Assembly (NCBI GenBank): GCA_039808585.1
Contig: JBDHTJ010000050.1
Span: 1-29,293, forward strand
DNA: 29,293 bases
Direction of reading: 5' to 3'
Source: AWTP1-13 sp039808585
Lineage (GTDB): Bacteria; Pseudomonadota; Alphaproteobacteria; Rhizobiales; Hyphomicrobiaceae
Of this stretch, positions 7,334-16,600 are shown in pieces (the first letter of the stretch is position 1; each line of letters opens with the position of its first letter). The notes below the pieces were generated by a model. That model saw only the letters and a list, made by a program, of their open reading frames with translations. It was not told the origin of the DNA and searched no databases. The position numbers and the translations under genes were made by a program.

Positions 7334-7370
7334 TTAACGACACGTTAAAAGAGGGAGGCAATAGCTATTG
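7334..7370 (-). promoter_or_regulatory. two palindromes upstream of the VPEID-CTERM gene
   Basis: A 15-bp inverted repeat TTAACG-ACA-CGTTAA lies at 7334-7348, and a perfect 12-bp palindrome CAATAGCTATTG at 7359-7370, in an A/T-rich pocket 36-72 bp upstream of the small gene. Either could be an operator for a dimeric regulator. I cannot name a regulator or place the -35/-10 elements with confidence. Confidence 0.4.
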
Positions 7371-7408
7371 ATGCGATTGGTAAATTTTGCTGTCTCCCGG
7401 CGACAAGA

Positions 7409-7434
7409 TGCGAGGCTGGTGGTGCAGCCTCGCA
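7409..7434 (-). terminator. hairpin downstream of groEL
   Basis: TGCGAGGCTG and CAGCCTCGCA form a perfect 10-bp stem around a GTGGTG loop, 26 bp after the groEL stop codon. On the minus strand no T-run follows directly, so it may be a weak terminator or an mRNA-stabilising hairpin. It separates groEL from the VPEID-CTERM gene. Confidence 0.55.
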
Positions 7435-7459
7435 ACAGTTTCTTTCAGCTGACGGACGT

Positions 7460-9082
<1,623 letters not shown>

Positions 9083-9101
9083 CTCGAACTCTCCCTCGCT
9101 G

Positions 9102-9500
9102 TCAGATCATGCCGAGAACATAGGCTGCGGCGCCACCCGCGATGACGGCAGCGGCTGCAATGCCGGCCGCAATGCCGGTGGGACGGCGGGCGCCGGTGCG
9201 TTCCTGCCGTGGCTCGTCGAGTACGCCGAGGACGTCGCTCTCCTTCATGATCAAAAGGTCTTCGCCTTCGATCTTCACTTCCGTCCCCGACCACTTGCCG
9301 AAGAGCACGCGGTCGCCAGGCTTCAGGCCGAGGAGCTGAAGGTTGCCCTTCTCGTCGCGAGCGCCGGGGCCTGCGGCCACCACCTCGCCCTCTTGCGGCT
9401 TCTCCTTGGCTGTGTCGGGGATAATGATGCCGCCGGCCGTTTTTTCCTCGGCGTCGATGCGGCGGACCACAACACGGTCATGCAGGGGGCGGAACTTCAT
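9102..9500 (-). CDS. groES: 10-kDa chaperonin GroES with a hydrophobic C-terminal tail
   Basis: 132 residues, whereas GroES is normally 95-105. Residues 1-96 are a complete GroES: the start MKFRPLHDRVVVRR, the mobile loop with GGIIIPDTAKEKP, and the end DLLIMKESDVLGVLDE. After that comes an arginine-rich linker (PRQERTGARRPTG) and about 24 hydrophobic residues rich in Ala, Gly and Ile (109-132) running to the C-terminus. This looks like a tail anchor with positive charges on the cytoplasmic side, so the co-chaperonin may be membrane-bound. There is no sign of a frameshift: the tail ends at a stop 19 bp before groEL, normal operon spacing. AAGGAGG six bases before the ATG is a strong ribosome site. 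Confidence 0.93.
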   Translation of the reverse strand: MKFRPLHDRVVVRRIDAEEKTAGGIIIPDTAKEKPQEGEVVAAGPGARDEKGNLQLLGLKPGDRVLFGKWSGTEVKIEGEDLLIMKESDVLGVLDEPRQERTGARRPTGIAAGIAAAAVIAGGAAAYVLGMI

Positions 9501-9580
9501 TCGAACCTCCTTTTCGTGCCCTAACCATGAGTGACGTTCTGGACGCGGACCTCAAGCCGAGCATCCGCTTCCGGCCGGCG

Positions 9581-9610
9581 ATTTAGGACCGGGCTCGGCA
9601 ACGTCAAGGG
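9581..9610 (-). promoter_or_regulatory. candidate heat-shock (RpoH-type) promoter of groESL
   Basis: On the minus strand CCCTTGAC is followed, after 15 bases, by CCTAAAT. This resembles alphaproteobacterial sigma-32 promoters (CTTGAA ... CCTATnT-like) and sits about 80 bp before the groES start. The TTGAC element could also serve sigma-70. Spacing and match are reasonable but not decisive. Confidence 0.35.
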
Positions 9611-9799
9611 CAGCGCAATAAAATTTTCAGTGGAGAAGAAGTGTCGATGAAAAGTTTTTCTTATTAGGCGCTTGTGCGCCGGATGGGGCCGTGCGGGCAG
9701 CGCCGGAGTTTCTGATCCAAGCAACGCCATTGGGAATGGCGCGTAGGCTAGCCGGTACGCTCGCGAGGGGCATTGTCGTGGAACAGGGAAAGGCCGATG

Positions 9800-9827
9800 C
9801 TTCCCCGTCGCGAGAACGACGGGGAAG
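9800..9827 (-). terminator. hairpin downstream of the serine hydrolase gene
   Basis: CTTCCCCGTCG and CGACGGGGAAG form a perfect 11-bp stem with a 6-base loop, 14 bp after the stop codon of the minus-strand hydrolase gene. Only a weak T-tract (CCTTTCC) follows on that strand. Likely terminator, possibly assisted by Rho. Confidence 0.6.
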
Positions 9828-9841
9828 ATCCAGTATCAGCT

Positions 9842-11050
9842 TCAGCCGCCGAAGAAATTGCAGATATCGGCGAACGCTCGCATCGAGAGGCGGATGGCAT
9901 CGCCGTCGAGGGGGAGGGCTTCGGACGAGTGCTTGGCGATGACGACCTCGCGGGCGAAATCGACATAGAGATACTGGCCGTGGATGCCGAGGCCGAAGAT
10001 GGCAGGCTGCTTGCCGCGCACCACGTAGCATTTGGCGCGGTAGTGCATGTCCGCGCCGGGGAAGTAGGGGACGAAGGGGCCCTTGTTCCAGGCCTCCGGA
10101 TCGCCGTTGCTGAGGATGTCCTCGATCACGCTGGCGGGAATGATCTGCCTGGAGCCGCGAGCGCCTTTCTGAAGAAGCAGCTGGCCGACGCGGGCGAGAT
10201 CGGCGGTGGTGGTGCACATGCCGCCGGCGCAGCGCGGCGCGCCCAGCCTGTCCACGGTGATGTAGGCGCTACGAGCGGCGCCCATCGGCTGCCACAGAAG
10301 CTCGCTCACGAGGTCGGCGAAGCGACGGCCAGAGGCACGCTCGATGACCCAGCCGAGGAGATCGGTGTTGGGTGATACGTAGTGGAAGTCCTGGCCGTGC
10401 GGCCGGATGTTTCGGTCGAGATGCTTGTAGAAACTCCTGAGATCCGAGGCGGCCTCGCCCGGTGCCAGCGGATTCCAGCCGGTGGACTTGCGGTAGGCGA
10501 TGATCGCGCCCGAGGTGGCGAGATAGTCCTCGTCGAAAGCGATGCCGGCCCGCATGTCGAGCAGGTTGCGGATGGTGGCGCCTGCGTAGGCGGTTTGTTT
10601 CACCTCCGGAATCACGTCGGTCACGAGACGCTGCGGATCGAGGATGCCCTTGGCTTCGAGGATGCCAGCGATGAGGCCCAGCATGGATTTGGAGACGGAC
10701 ATGAGGATGTGCGGCGTGGTTGCAGTCATCCCGTTGAAGTGGCGCTCCTCCACCACCTTGCCCCGGTGCAGAACGACGAGCCCGTCGGTGCTCGACCGCG
10801 CCAGGTAGGCCTCGAAGGACAGGCGGCTTCCGTCAGGCGTTGCCACGGAAAGCCCGCTCAGGTCCGCGGGACTGCGCTCGAGCGCCCAGACGTCATCTGG
10901 ATTGTTGGGGATGTCGGCGGACGGCACGATCTCGCGCACGTGCTGGAAACCCCAGCGGGCAAAAGGCGGAGAACGCCAGTTGGCCAATGTGACCTGCCCC
11001 TCGGGAGCGGGAGGGAAGCCTTGCATCAGGGGCGGGCTGCTCGTCGACAT
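9842..11050 (-). CDS. serine hydrolase, NylB/6-aminohexanoate-dimer hydrolase-like (beta-lactamase fold)
   Basis: 402 residues without an obvious signal peptide, so probably cytoplasmic. It has the class C beta-lactamase/DD-peptidase fold: nucleophile motif Ser118-Val-Ser-Lys121 in LMSVSKSM, Tyr224 in HYVSPNTD as the Tyr-x-Asn-like general base, and GIHGQ (355-359) near the C-terminus. Compared from memory with the nylon-oligomer hydrolase NylB, similarity extends along the protein (for example TLANWRSPPFARWGFQHVRE near the start). NylB Tyr170 corresponds to Tyr176 here. Its Asp181, which raises nylon-dimer activity, appears to be Arg187, so this may be an esterase or amidase with weaker action on 6-aminohexanoate oligomers. 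GGAGAG precedes the ATG. It is divergent from the thioesterase gene. Confidence 0.88.
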   Translation of the reverse strand: MSTSSPPLMQGFPPAPEGQVTLANWRSPPFARWGFQHVREIVPSADIPNNPDDVWALERSPADLSGLSVATPDGSRLSFEAYLARSSTDGLVVLHRGKVVEERHFNGMTATTPHILMSVSKSMLGLIAGILEAKGILDPQRLVTDVIPEVKQTAYAGATIRNLLDMRAGIAFDEDYLATSGAIIAYRKSTGWNPLAPGEAASDLRSFYKHLDRNIRPHGQDFHYVSPNTDLLGWVIERASGRRFADLVSELLWQPMGAARSAYITVDRLGAPRCAGGMCTTTADLARVGQLLLQKGARGSRQIIPASVIEDILSNGDPEAWNKGPFVPYFPGADMHYRAKCYVVRGKQPAIFGLGIHGQYLYVDFAREVVIAKHSSEALPLDGDAIRLSMRAFADICNFFGG

Positions 11051-11246
11051 ATGTCTCTCCGGCGCTTTCAGTTGCGGGGTGGATGATACACCGGCTGGCC
11101 GTCTGGGCGAACAAGGTAGGGAGGCGCGTGCGGCACAATCGCGTGACGCTCCGGGAAAAGAAAAGTATGTCCGGCGCGCGATAGAATGACAATCGACAAG
11201 GGCGGGTGCAGGAACCTCGGCCAGCTCAGATGATGGGGACTTCGAG

Positions 11247-11672
11247 ATGGATCACGACGATGAAGATGCGCGCATCCGCTCCGGCAAGGCGCTGTTCGAG
11301 TCGATGGGGAACTTCCATGTGATCTCTTATGACGCGACGCGCAGAGAGGCGGTGGCCGGCTTCACGGTGCGACGTGCCTATTGCCACACCAATGGCACGA
11401 TTGCGCAGGGTGGCTTCATTACCGCGTGGCTCGATGCGGCGATGGCACAGGCGGTCGTGCACGCCACGGACCATGCTTTCAATGTGGCGAGCCTGGAGAT
11501 CAAGGTGAGCTTCATGGAGCGTGTCGGGCCTGGAGAGGGCAGGGCCGTGGGTCGTGTCATTCGACTCGGCAAACGGGTGGCGTTCATGGAAGGCGAACTG
11601 ATCAGCCCGGAAGGGAAAGTGGCGGCGCGCGCTTCCACCACTGCGGTCCTCGTGCCCTATCAGCGCAAATGA
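11247..11672 (+). CDS. PaaI-family hotdog-fold thioesterase
   Basis: 141 residues, the usual size of a single-hotdog PaaI/YdiI-like thioesterase. The conserved segment CHTNGTIAQGGFITAWLDAAMA (about 46-67) contains the active-site loop and helix; Asp63 in the helix is the likely catalytic acid. The sheet strands SLEIKVSFMERVGPGEGRAVGRVIRLGKRVAFMEGELI and the end ARASTTAVLVP are typical. It should hydrolyse acyl-CoA thioesters as a homotetramer in the cytosol. The substrate is unknown; PaaI members often rescue CoA trapped by slow-turnover acyl groups. The ATG is preceded by GGGGA. The downstream gene begins about 150 bp later on the same strand. Confidence 0.88.
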   Translation: MDHDDEDARIRSGKALFESMGNFHVISYDATRREAVAGFTVRRAYCHTNGTIAQGGFITAWLDAAMAQAVVHATDHAFNVASLEIKVSFMERVGPGEGRAVGRVIRLGKRVAFMEGELISPEGKVAARASTTAVLVPYQRK

Positions 11673-11823
11673 CATGACGGCGCTGCACCGGGCTGGTCGG
11701 AAGGGTTCGTCCACCAAGAGTTATGGTCAACTACCTGTCCGACACAGTCTGCTGAATTTGGTTGCCTTGCATGGAAAAGGCATGCATTTGTGCATGTTTC
11801 TTGCTGAGCGCCAGAGCAAAGAA

Positions 11824-12573
11824 ATGACCGGTCCGCTTCAACCATCAGACGCAGCGAAGGGGTGCCTTCAAGCACTCGATGCGCGCATCGAGGCGCTCGC
11901 AAAGCGACTGCGGGCGAGCCGCGCCTGGAGCATTTGCGTCGATCCGTCGGCCAATCCCGAGGCCGTTGCCGCTCTGTTGCGCGAGTGCTATCGGGGGACT
12001 TGCTGGTACCAGCCGGCGGCCTTTGCTGCGGCCATGCACATGTTCGGCCGTTTTCCGCGCAGCGACGGGTGGGTGATCCAGAAATTCGCGGAGCAGAAGG
12101 CAGAGCAAGCCGGCCGCATTCAGCGTGCTCGCGAAGGTCTCGCCAAGCTCGGCGGGCCAAGCATGCAAGATGATCTTGGCTCTGCATCACCCGCAGTGTG
12201 TGCCGCGATGGGCGTGTGGTGGCGGATTGCGGAGGTCGAAGAGCCGCTCGGCTACCTTGGTGCCGCGTTTCTGTTCGAGCGCTCGGCGTCGATGGTGGTG
12301 GAACTGGTGCCGGCGCTCGAGGCCAAGGGGCTTCCGAGCGAGGGCCTGCAGTTTCTGAAGGACCAGGGCCTCGAACGGCCGCGGGTGGTGAAGACGCTCG
12401 CGGAGGTCATTTTGCGGATTACGACCGAGCGTCCCGAGGTGATCCCTGCCATCCTGCGCTGCTACGACTATCTGGAATACGTGTTTCCGGTGCCGATCTA
12501 CGAGGAAGCGCTCGATCGATCGGCGATGATGCGCGTTACGGCGCTGCCTCTACGGTCGCCGCGCCCTGTGTGA
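11824..12573 (+). CDS. hypothetical protein with possible haem-oxygenase-like/iron-redox fold
   Basis: About 249 residues from the ATG at 11824. The frame is open back to 11674, but that leader uses codons rare in this genome (CTA, CCT, CGA, AGT), so I regard it as non-coding. ATG 11782 is another option, and no start has a strong ribosome site. The protein looks all-helical: ALDARIEALAKRLRAS, then RECYRGTCWYQPAAFAAAMHMFGRF, then a long WWRIAEVEEPLGYLGAAFLFERSASMVVELVPAL helix, and FLKDQGLERPRVVKTLAEVIL. The order and length recall the iron-containing redox / haem-oxygenase-like family, but the expected His/Glu metal ligands in the last helices are mostly missing. It may be a degenerate member that no longer binds a di-iron centre. 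Function unknown. Confidence 0.6.
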   Translation: MTGPLQPSDAAKGCLQALDARIEALAKRLRASRAWSICVDPSANPEAVAALLRECYRGTCWYQPAAFAAAMHMFGRFPRSDGWVIQKFAEQKAEQAGRIQRAREGLAKLGGPSMQDDLGSASPAVCAAMGVWWRIAEVEEPLGYLGAAFLFERSASMVVELVPALEAKGLPSEGLQFLKDQGLERPRVVKTLAEVILRITTERPEVIPAILRCYDYLEYVFPVPIYEEALDRSAMMRVTALPLRSPRPV

Positions 12574-12598
12574 GGGATGTGAGCACGCTCTGGCGCGC

Positions 12599-13009
12599 TC
12601 ACCAGACGTTGAGCGAGGTTTTCCGAAGCCGATCGGCGAGAATGGCGGCGAGAGACTTGTAGAAGCGGTGGCCGAAGGTTGGATCGGGCTGGTCGAGATT
12701 GGCGACGAGGTCGGGCGTCAACACGCGGACTTCGGTCGGCTCGCGCGCAATGACGCGGGCACTGGTGGGGGCGCCATCGATAAAGGAGATCTCGCCGAAG
12801 AATTCGCCGGCAGCGAGGATGGCGAGCTCCACATACTGGATGCCGTTCTCGCGTTCGATGGCGACGGAGCCGCGATCGATCACGAAAATGGCCTGCTGCG
12901 GCGTGTTCTGTGCGAGCACGACCTCGCCGACCTCGAACACCTGGGAGGGTGCGCTGGCGAGAAGCGCACTCTCTTCGCCGGGGTCCAGAAATGCAAGAAA
13001 TCGGTCCAT
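12599..13009 (-). CDS. cyclic nucleotide-binding-domain protein without output domain
   Basis: 136 residues consisting of a single CAP_ED/cNMP-binding domain: FEVGEVVLAQNTPQQAIFVIDRGSVAIER, then the phosphate-binding cassette GEFFGEISFIDGAPTSARVIA (about 68-88), then a C-terminal helix (FGHRFYKSLAAILADRLRKT). No DNA-binding helix-turn-helix follows, so it is not a CRP/FNR regulator. The cassette keeps Gly72-Glu73 but the arginine that contacts the cyclic phosphate (usually PR-A) is replaced by Thr82-Ser83, with Arg only at 85. It may therefore bind cAMP or cGMP poorly, or a different ligand. Stand-alone domains of this kind occur in many proteobacteria with no fixed function. Convergent with the upstream plus-strand gene, 25 bp between stops. 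Confidence 0.85.
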   Translation of the reverse strand: MDRFLAFLDPGEESALLASAPSQVFEVGEVVLAQNTPQQAIFVIDRGSVAIERENGIQYVELAILAAGEFFGEISFIDGAPTSARVIAREPTEVRVLTPDLVANLDQPDPTFGHRFYKSLAAILADRLRKTSLNVW

Positions 13010-13129
13010 GGGTCGCTCGTTGGAAAATTCAGTGCTCCCCCAACTTAGGAGAGAGCGGCAGCGGGGGTCAATGCATACGTGCGGGGCCTTTGTGCGGTTT
13101 GGGCGGCGGACCCGACGGTGCTGCTACGT

Positions 13130-13182
13130 TAGAGCATGTCTGGTCTAGCTGAAATCGAAACTGGCAGTTCGGACGTGCTCTA
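13130..13182. repeat. imperfect palindrome, copy A outer element
   Basis: TAGAGCATGTC at the left and GACGTGCTCTA at the right form an 11-bp inverted repeat with one mismatch around a 31-base centre. The same bracketing words (AGCATGTC ... CGTGCTCTA) recur at 13552-13628 on the other side of the small membrane-protein gene, which marks it as a dispersed intergenic repeat rather than a one-off hairpin. Confidence 0.6.
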
Positions 13183-13199
13183 AGTCTTGGATTGAGAGT

Positions 13200-13250
13200 C
13201 TGATTCACGGTTGAGATGGACGCGAGGGCGCGTCCATCTCAACCGATCAG
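13200..13250. repeat. long hairpin with TGGACGCG/CGCGTCCA core
   Basis: Arms 13208-13224 and 13229-13245 are perfectly complementary over 17 bp around an AGGG loop. After a 3-base bulge the stem continues with CTGAT (13200-13204) paired to ATCAG (13246-13250). No T-run follows on either strand. The core GATGGACGC...GCGTCCATC is shared with the hairpin at 13575-13598. Probably a REP/BIME-like element; it also precedes the small membrane-protein gene by about 40 bp. Confidence 0.75.
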
Positions 13251-13287
13251 GCTCTATGCTGTCGGAGAGGGGCAATGGGGAGGCGAC

Positions 13288-13551
13288 ATGACAGGCCCGG
13301 ATGAGCGTGGAGAGGCGCCAGGGCAAGCGCCAAGCGAATTGCAAGGGGCGGCCCTCGCCGCCGATGCAGCGCGGGCGAAACAGCGGCAGAACATGATCGT
13401 GCTGGCGTTTGCCGCGGTGCTGCTGCTGGTGGGGGGGTGGCTGATCGACCAGCTTCTCACGAACCGACGGATCACGAATTGCATCGAGGCGCGGCATAAG
13501 AACTGCGTGCCGTTGGACCTGCCCGAGCGGGAGATGCCCGGGCCCCGATAA
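13288..13551 (+). CDS. small single-pass membrane protein, hypothetical
   Basis: 87 residues from the ATG at 13288, which has GGAGGCGAC directly upstream; a longer frame from 13216 overlaps the repeat hairpin and is unlikely. The N-terminal 30 residues are polar and Ala/Gln/Glu-rich, followed by a basic patch (ARAKQRQ) and one transmembrane helix (MIVLAFAAVLLLVGGWLIDQLL). The C-terminal part, probably periplasmic, is LTNRRITNCIEARHKNCVPLDLP with two cysteines nine apart that could form a disulfide. No named family is recognised. The gene is bracketed on both sides by related palindromic repeats. Confidence 0.75.
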   Translation: MTGPDERGEAPGQAPSELQGAALAADAARAKQRQNMIVLAFAAVLLLVGGWLIDQLLTNRRITNCIEARHKNCVPLDLPEREMPGPR

Positions 13552-13628
13552 AGCATGTCCGATTTGTGGGTTTCGATGGACGCTTGAGCGCGTCCATCCC
13601 AGCTCCTGGGGCTCGGCCGCGTGCTCTA
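13552..13628. repeat. palindromic repeat, copy B
   Basis: Begins right after the stop codon of the small membrane-protein gene with AGCATGTCCG and ends with CGTGCTCTA, like copy A. It contains a 9-bp hairpin GATGGACGC (13575-13583) / GCGTCCATC (13590-13598) whose sequence matches the core of the 13200-13250 hairpin. The right end runs into the last codons of the RND permease gene. It could act as a bidirectional terminator between the two convergent genes, though no T-run is present. Confidence 0.6.
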
Positions 13629-16600
13629 TTCGGCGGCGAGGGCGGGTTTCTCGGCCACGACCTTGGGGCGGGCGGTGGCCGTGTTGAAGCGCTCGAGGTA
13701 GAGGTAGATCACGGGTGTGATGTAGAGCGTCAGGATCTGCGACAGGCAGAGGCCACCCACCACGGCGACCCCCAAGGGCTGGCGCAACTCGGCACCGGCG
13801 CCGGCCCCGATTGCGATCGGCAGGGCGCCGAAGATGGCGGCAAAGGTCGTCATCATGATCGGCCGGAAGCGCAACAGGCACGCCTGGTAGATGGCATCGC
13901 GCGGGCTCATGCCCTCGCCGCGCCGTTCAAGCGCGAAGTCGACGATCATGATGGCGTTCTTCTTCACGATGCCAATGAGCATGACGATGCCAATGATGGC
14001 GATCACCGACAGGTCCATCTTGAAGAGCAGCAGCGACAGCAGGGCGCCGATGCCGGCGGAGGGCAGGCCGGCAAGGATCGTGATCGGGTGAATGAAGCTT
14101 TCGTAGAGGATGCCGAGCACGATGTAGATGGTGAGTACCGCCGCGAGCAGCAGGATCGGCTGGTTGGCAAGGCCGGCTCGGAAGGCCTGCGCAGTGCCGG
14201 AGAAGCCCGTGGTGATGGTGCCGGGCAGGCGCAGGTCGCGGGCGGCCGCATCGATGGCAGCGACCGCGTCGCTAAGGGAGAAGCCCGGCATGAGGTTGAA
14301 GGATATGGTTGCTGCCGGCTGTTGTGCCTGGTGGTTGACCGTGAGCGGGCCGACGCTCGACACGAGACGGGTGACGGCACTCAAGGGTACGCTGACGCCG
14401 GTGGCGGACTTGACGTAGATGCGCGAGAGGGCCGTTGGATCATCGGCCAGCTCTTTCTGCGCTTCCAGGATCACCTGGTACTGGTTGATCGAGGAATAGA
14501 TGGTGCCGACCTGGCGGACGCCGAAAGAATTGTAGAGGGCCTGGCGGACCTGATCGGCGGTGACGCCGATGGCTGAGGCGCGGTCCTTGTCCATCTCGAC
14601 GCGCAGCTGCGGATTGGAGATCTGCAGGTCGGTGGTGACGTCGCGGATCTGGCCCAGCGTCTGCAGGCGCTCAACAACCCTGGGCACCGTCGTGACGAGC
14701 GAGTCGAGGTCGCTGCTTTGCAGGGTGTACTGGTACTCGCTCTTGGAGGCGCGGCCACCGATGGTGATGTTCTGCACCGGCACGAAGTAGACGTTGATGC
14801 CGGGCAGGCCTGACACAGCGCGGCGCAGGCGGGCGATCACGGCCTGGACCGGCTCCTTGCGCACGTCCTTGGGCTTCAGCGCGATGAAGAGCCGGCCGTT
14901 GTTCAAGGTGGCGCTGGTGCCGAGGGCGCCGACACTGGACATGACGTAGTCGACCGCAGGGTCCTTGCGGATGGCCTCGGACGCACGCTTCTGATGCTCG
15001 ATCATCGCGTTCAGGCCAATGTCAGGGGCCGTCTCGGTGCTGGCGAACACGAAGCCCGTGTCTTCGGTGGGGAAGAAGCCCTTGGGCACGACCACGTAGA
15101 GCCAGATCGAGAACGCGATGGTGGCGAGCGTGAGCAGCAAGGTGACGAACTGGTGGCGCAGCACGATATCGAGGGTGCGCCGGTAGAAGCTGTCCATGCC
15201 GCCGACGATGAAATCGGAAAAGCGGGCGAAACGGCTGGGCTTGGCGTGGTGGTTGATGGGCGAGAGAAAGCGAGCGCACAGCATCGGGGTGAGGGTGAGC
15301 GAGACCAGCCCTGAGACGAGAATTGTCACTGTGATGGTAACGGCGAATTCGCGGAAGATGCGCCCGACGACGCCTCCCATGAACAGCACGGGGATGAACA
15401 CCGCGACGAGCGAGATGGTCATGGAGATGATGGTGAAGCCGATCTCCCTCGACCCCTTCAGCGCGGCCTCGAAGGGGGCCATGCCCTTTTCGATGTAGCG
15501 CACGATGTTCTCGAGCATGACGATGGCGTCGTCGACGACGAAGCCCACCGACAACGTGAGTGCCAGGAGCGACATGTTGTCGATGGAGTAGCCGAGCGCG
15601 GCCATGGCGGCGAAGGTGCCGACGAGCGACACGGGCACGGCGAGCGATGGAATGATGGTGGCCTGGGCGCTCTTGAGGAAGAGGAAGATCACGGCGACCA
15701 CCAGCACGATGGCGATCATCAGCGTCTCCTTGACGTCCCAGACGGCGGCGCGGATGGAGAGCGAGCGGTCGTTGATGACGTTGATGGACACCGACGGCGG
15801 GATCTGGGCCGACAGGTTCGGGATCATCGCCTTGACCTTGTCGACCACCTCCACGGTGTTGGCGTCGGGCTGACGCTGGACGGCGAGGACGATGGCGCGG
15901 GTGTCGTTGAGCCAGCTGGCGACAAGCTCGTTCTCGACGCCATTGCGCACCCGGGCAATCTGTTCGAGCCGCACGGGCTGGCCGTTGCGGAAGGCGACGA
16001 CAATGGGCCTGTAAGCCTCGGCATCGCGCGGCTGAGTGGGCGCATCGATGGAAAGCGTGCGCGCCGAGCCGGTCATGGAGCCGACAGGGGTGTTGGAGCC
16101 GGCGGCGGCGATGGCCTGGGCCACGTCTGCCGAAGTTATGCTGCGGGCGGCTGCCGCGAGCGGGTCGAGTTCCACGCGGACGGCGAACTTCTGGGCGCCG
16201 TAGACAAGAACCTGGGCGACACCCGTGATTTGCGACAGCTGGGCGGCGATGGTGGTCTCAGCGTATTCGTTGACGGTGGAGAGCGGCAGGGTGGGCGAGG
16301 ACAGGGCGATGAACAGGATCGGCTGATCGGCCGGGTTCACCTTGCGGAAGCTTGGCGGGGTGGTCATTTCCACAGGGAGACGCCGCATCGCGGTGGAGAT
16401 GGCGGATTGGACGTCGAGCGCTGCGCCGTCGATGCTGCGGTCGAGGTCGAACTGCAGGATGATGGTGGACAGGCCGAGGCTGGACACCGACGTCATGCTG
16501 TCGATGCCCGCAATGGTCGAGAATTGGCGTTCGAGCGGCGTGGCGACGGAGGCTGCCATCGTCTCGGGGCTGGCGCCGGGTAGCGTCGCCGAGACCTGGA

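Larger units (their letters stand above)
9501..9841. other. intergenic stretch upstream of groES
   Basis: No gene is visible in these 341 bases. They hold the groES leader and promoter candidate (9581-9610), an A/T-rich patch (9617-9665) that could be an upstream promoter element, and the hairpin that follows the serine hydrolase gene (9800-9827). The CIRCE operator (TTAGCACTC-N9-GAGTGCTAA) is absent. Confidence 0.6.

Noticed and set aside
9501..9700. Searched for a CIRCE/HrcA operator in front of groESL.
   Set aside because: No TTAGCACTC or GAGTGCTAA arm is present on either strand.
11081..11094. GGATGATACACCGG occurs here and again at 28987-29000, each about 30-44 bp from a start codon.
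   Set aside because: Roughly one to three chance pairs of identical 14-mers are expected in 29 kb on both strands, and the two copies are in opposite orientation relative to their genes.
13566..14576. 336-residue plus-strand open frame opposite the RND permease.
   Set aside because: Gly/Asp/Arg-rich low-complexity translation typical of antisense frames, and it runs across the palindromic repeat.
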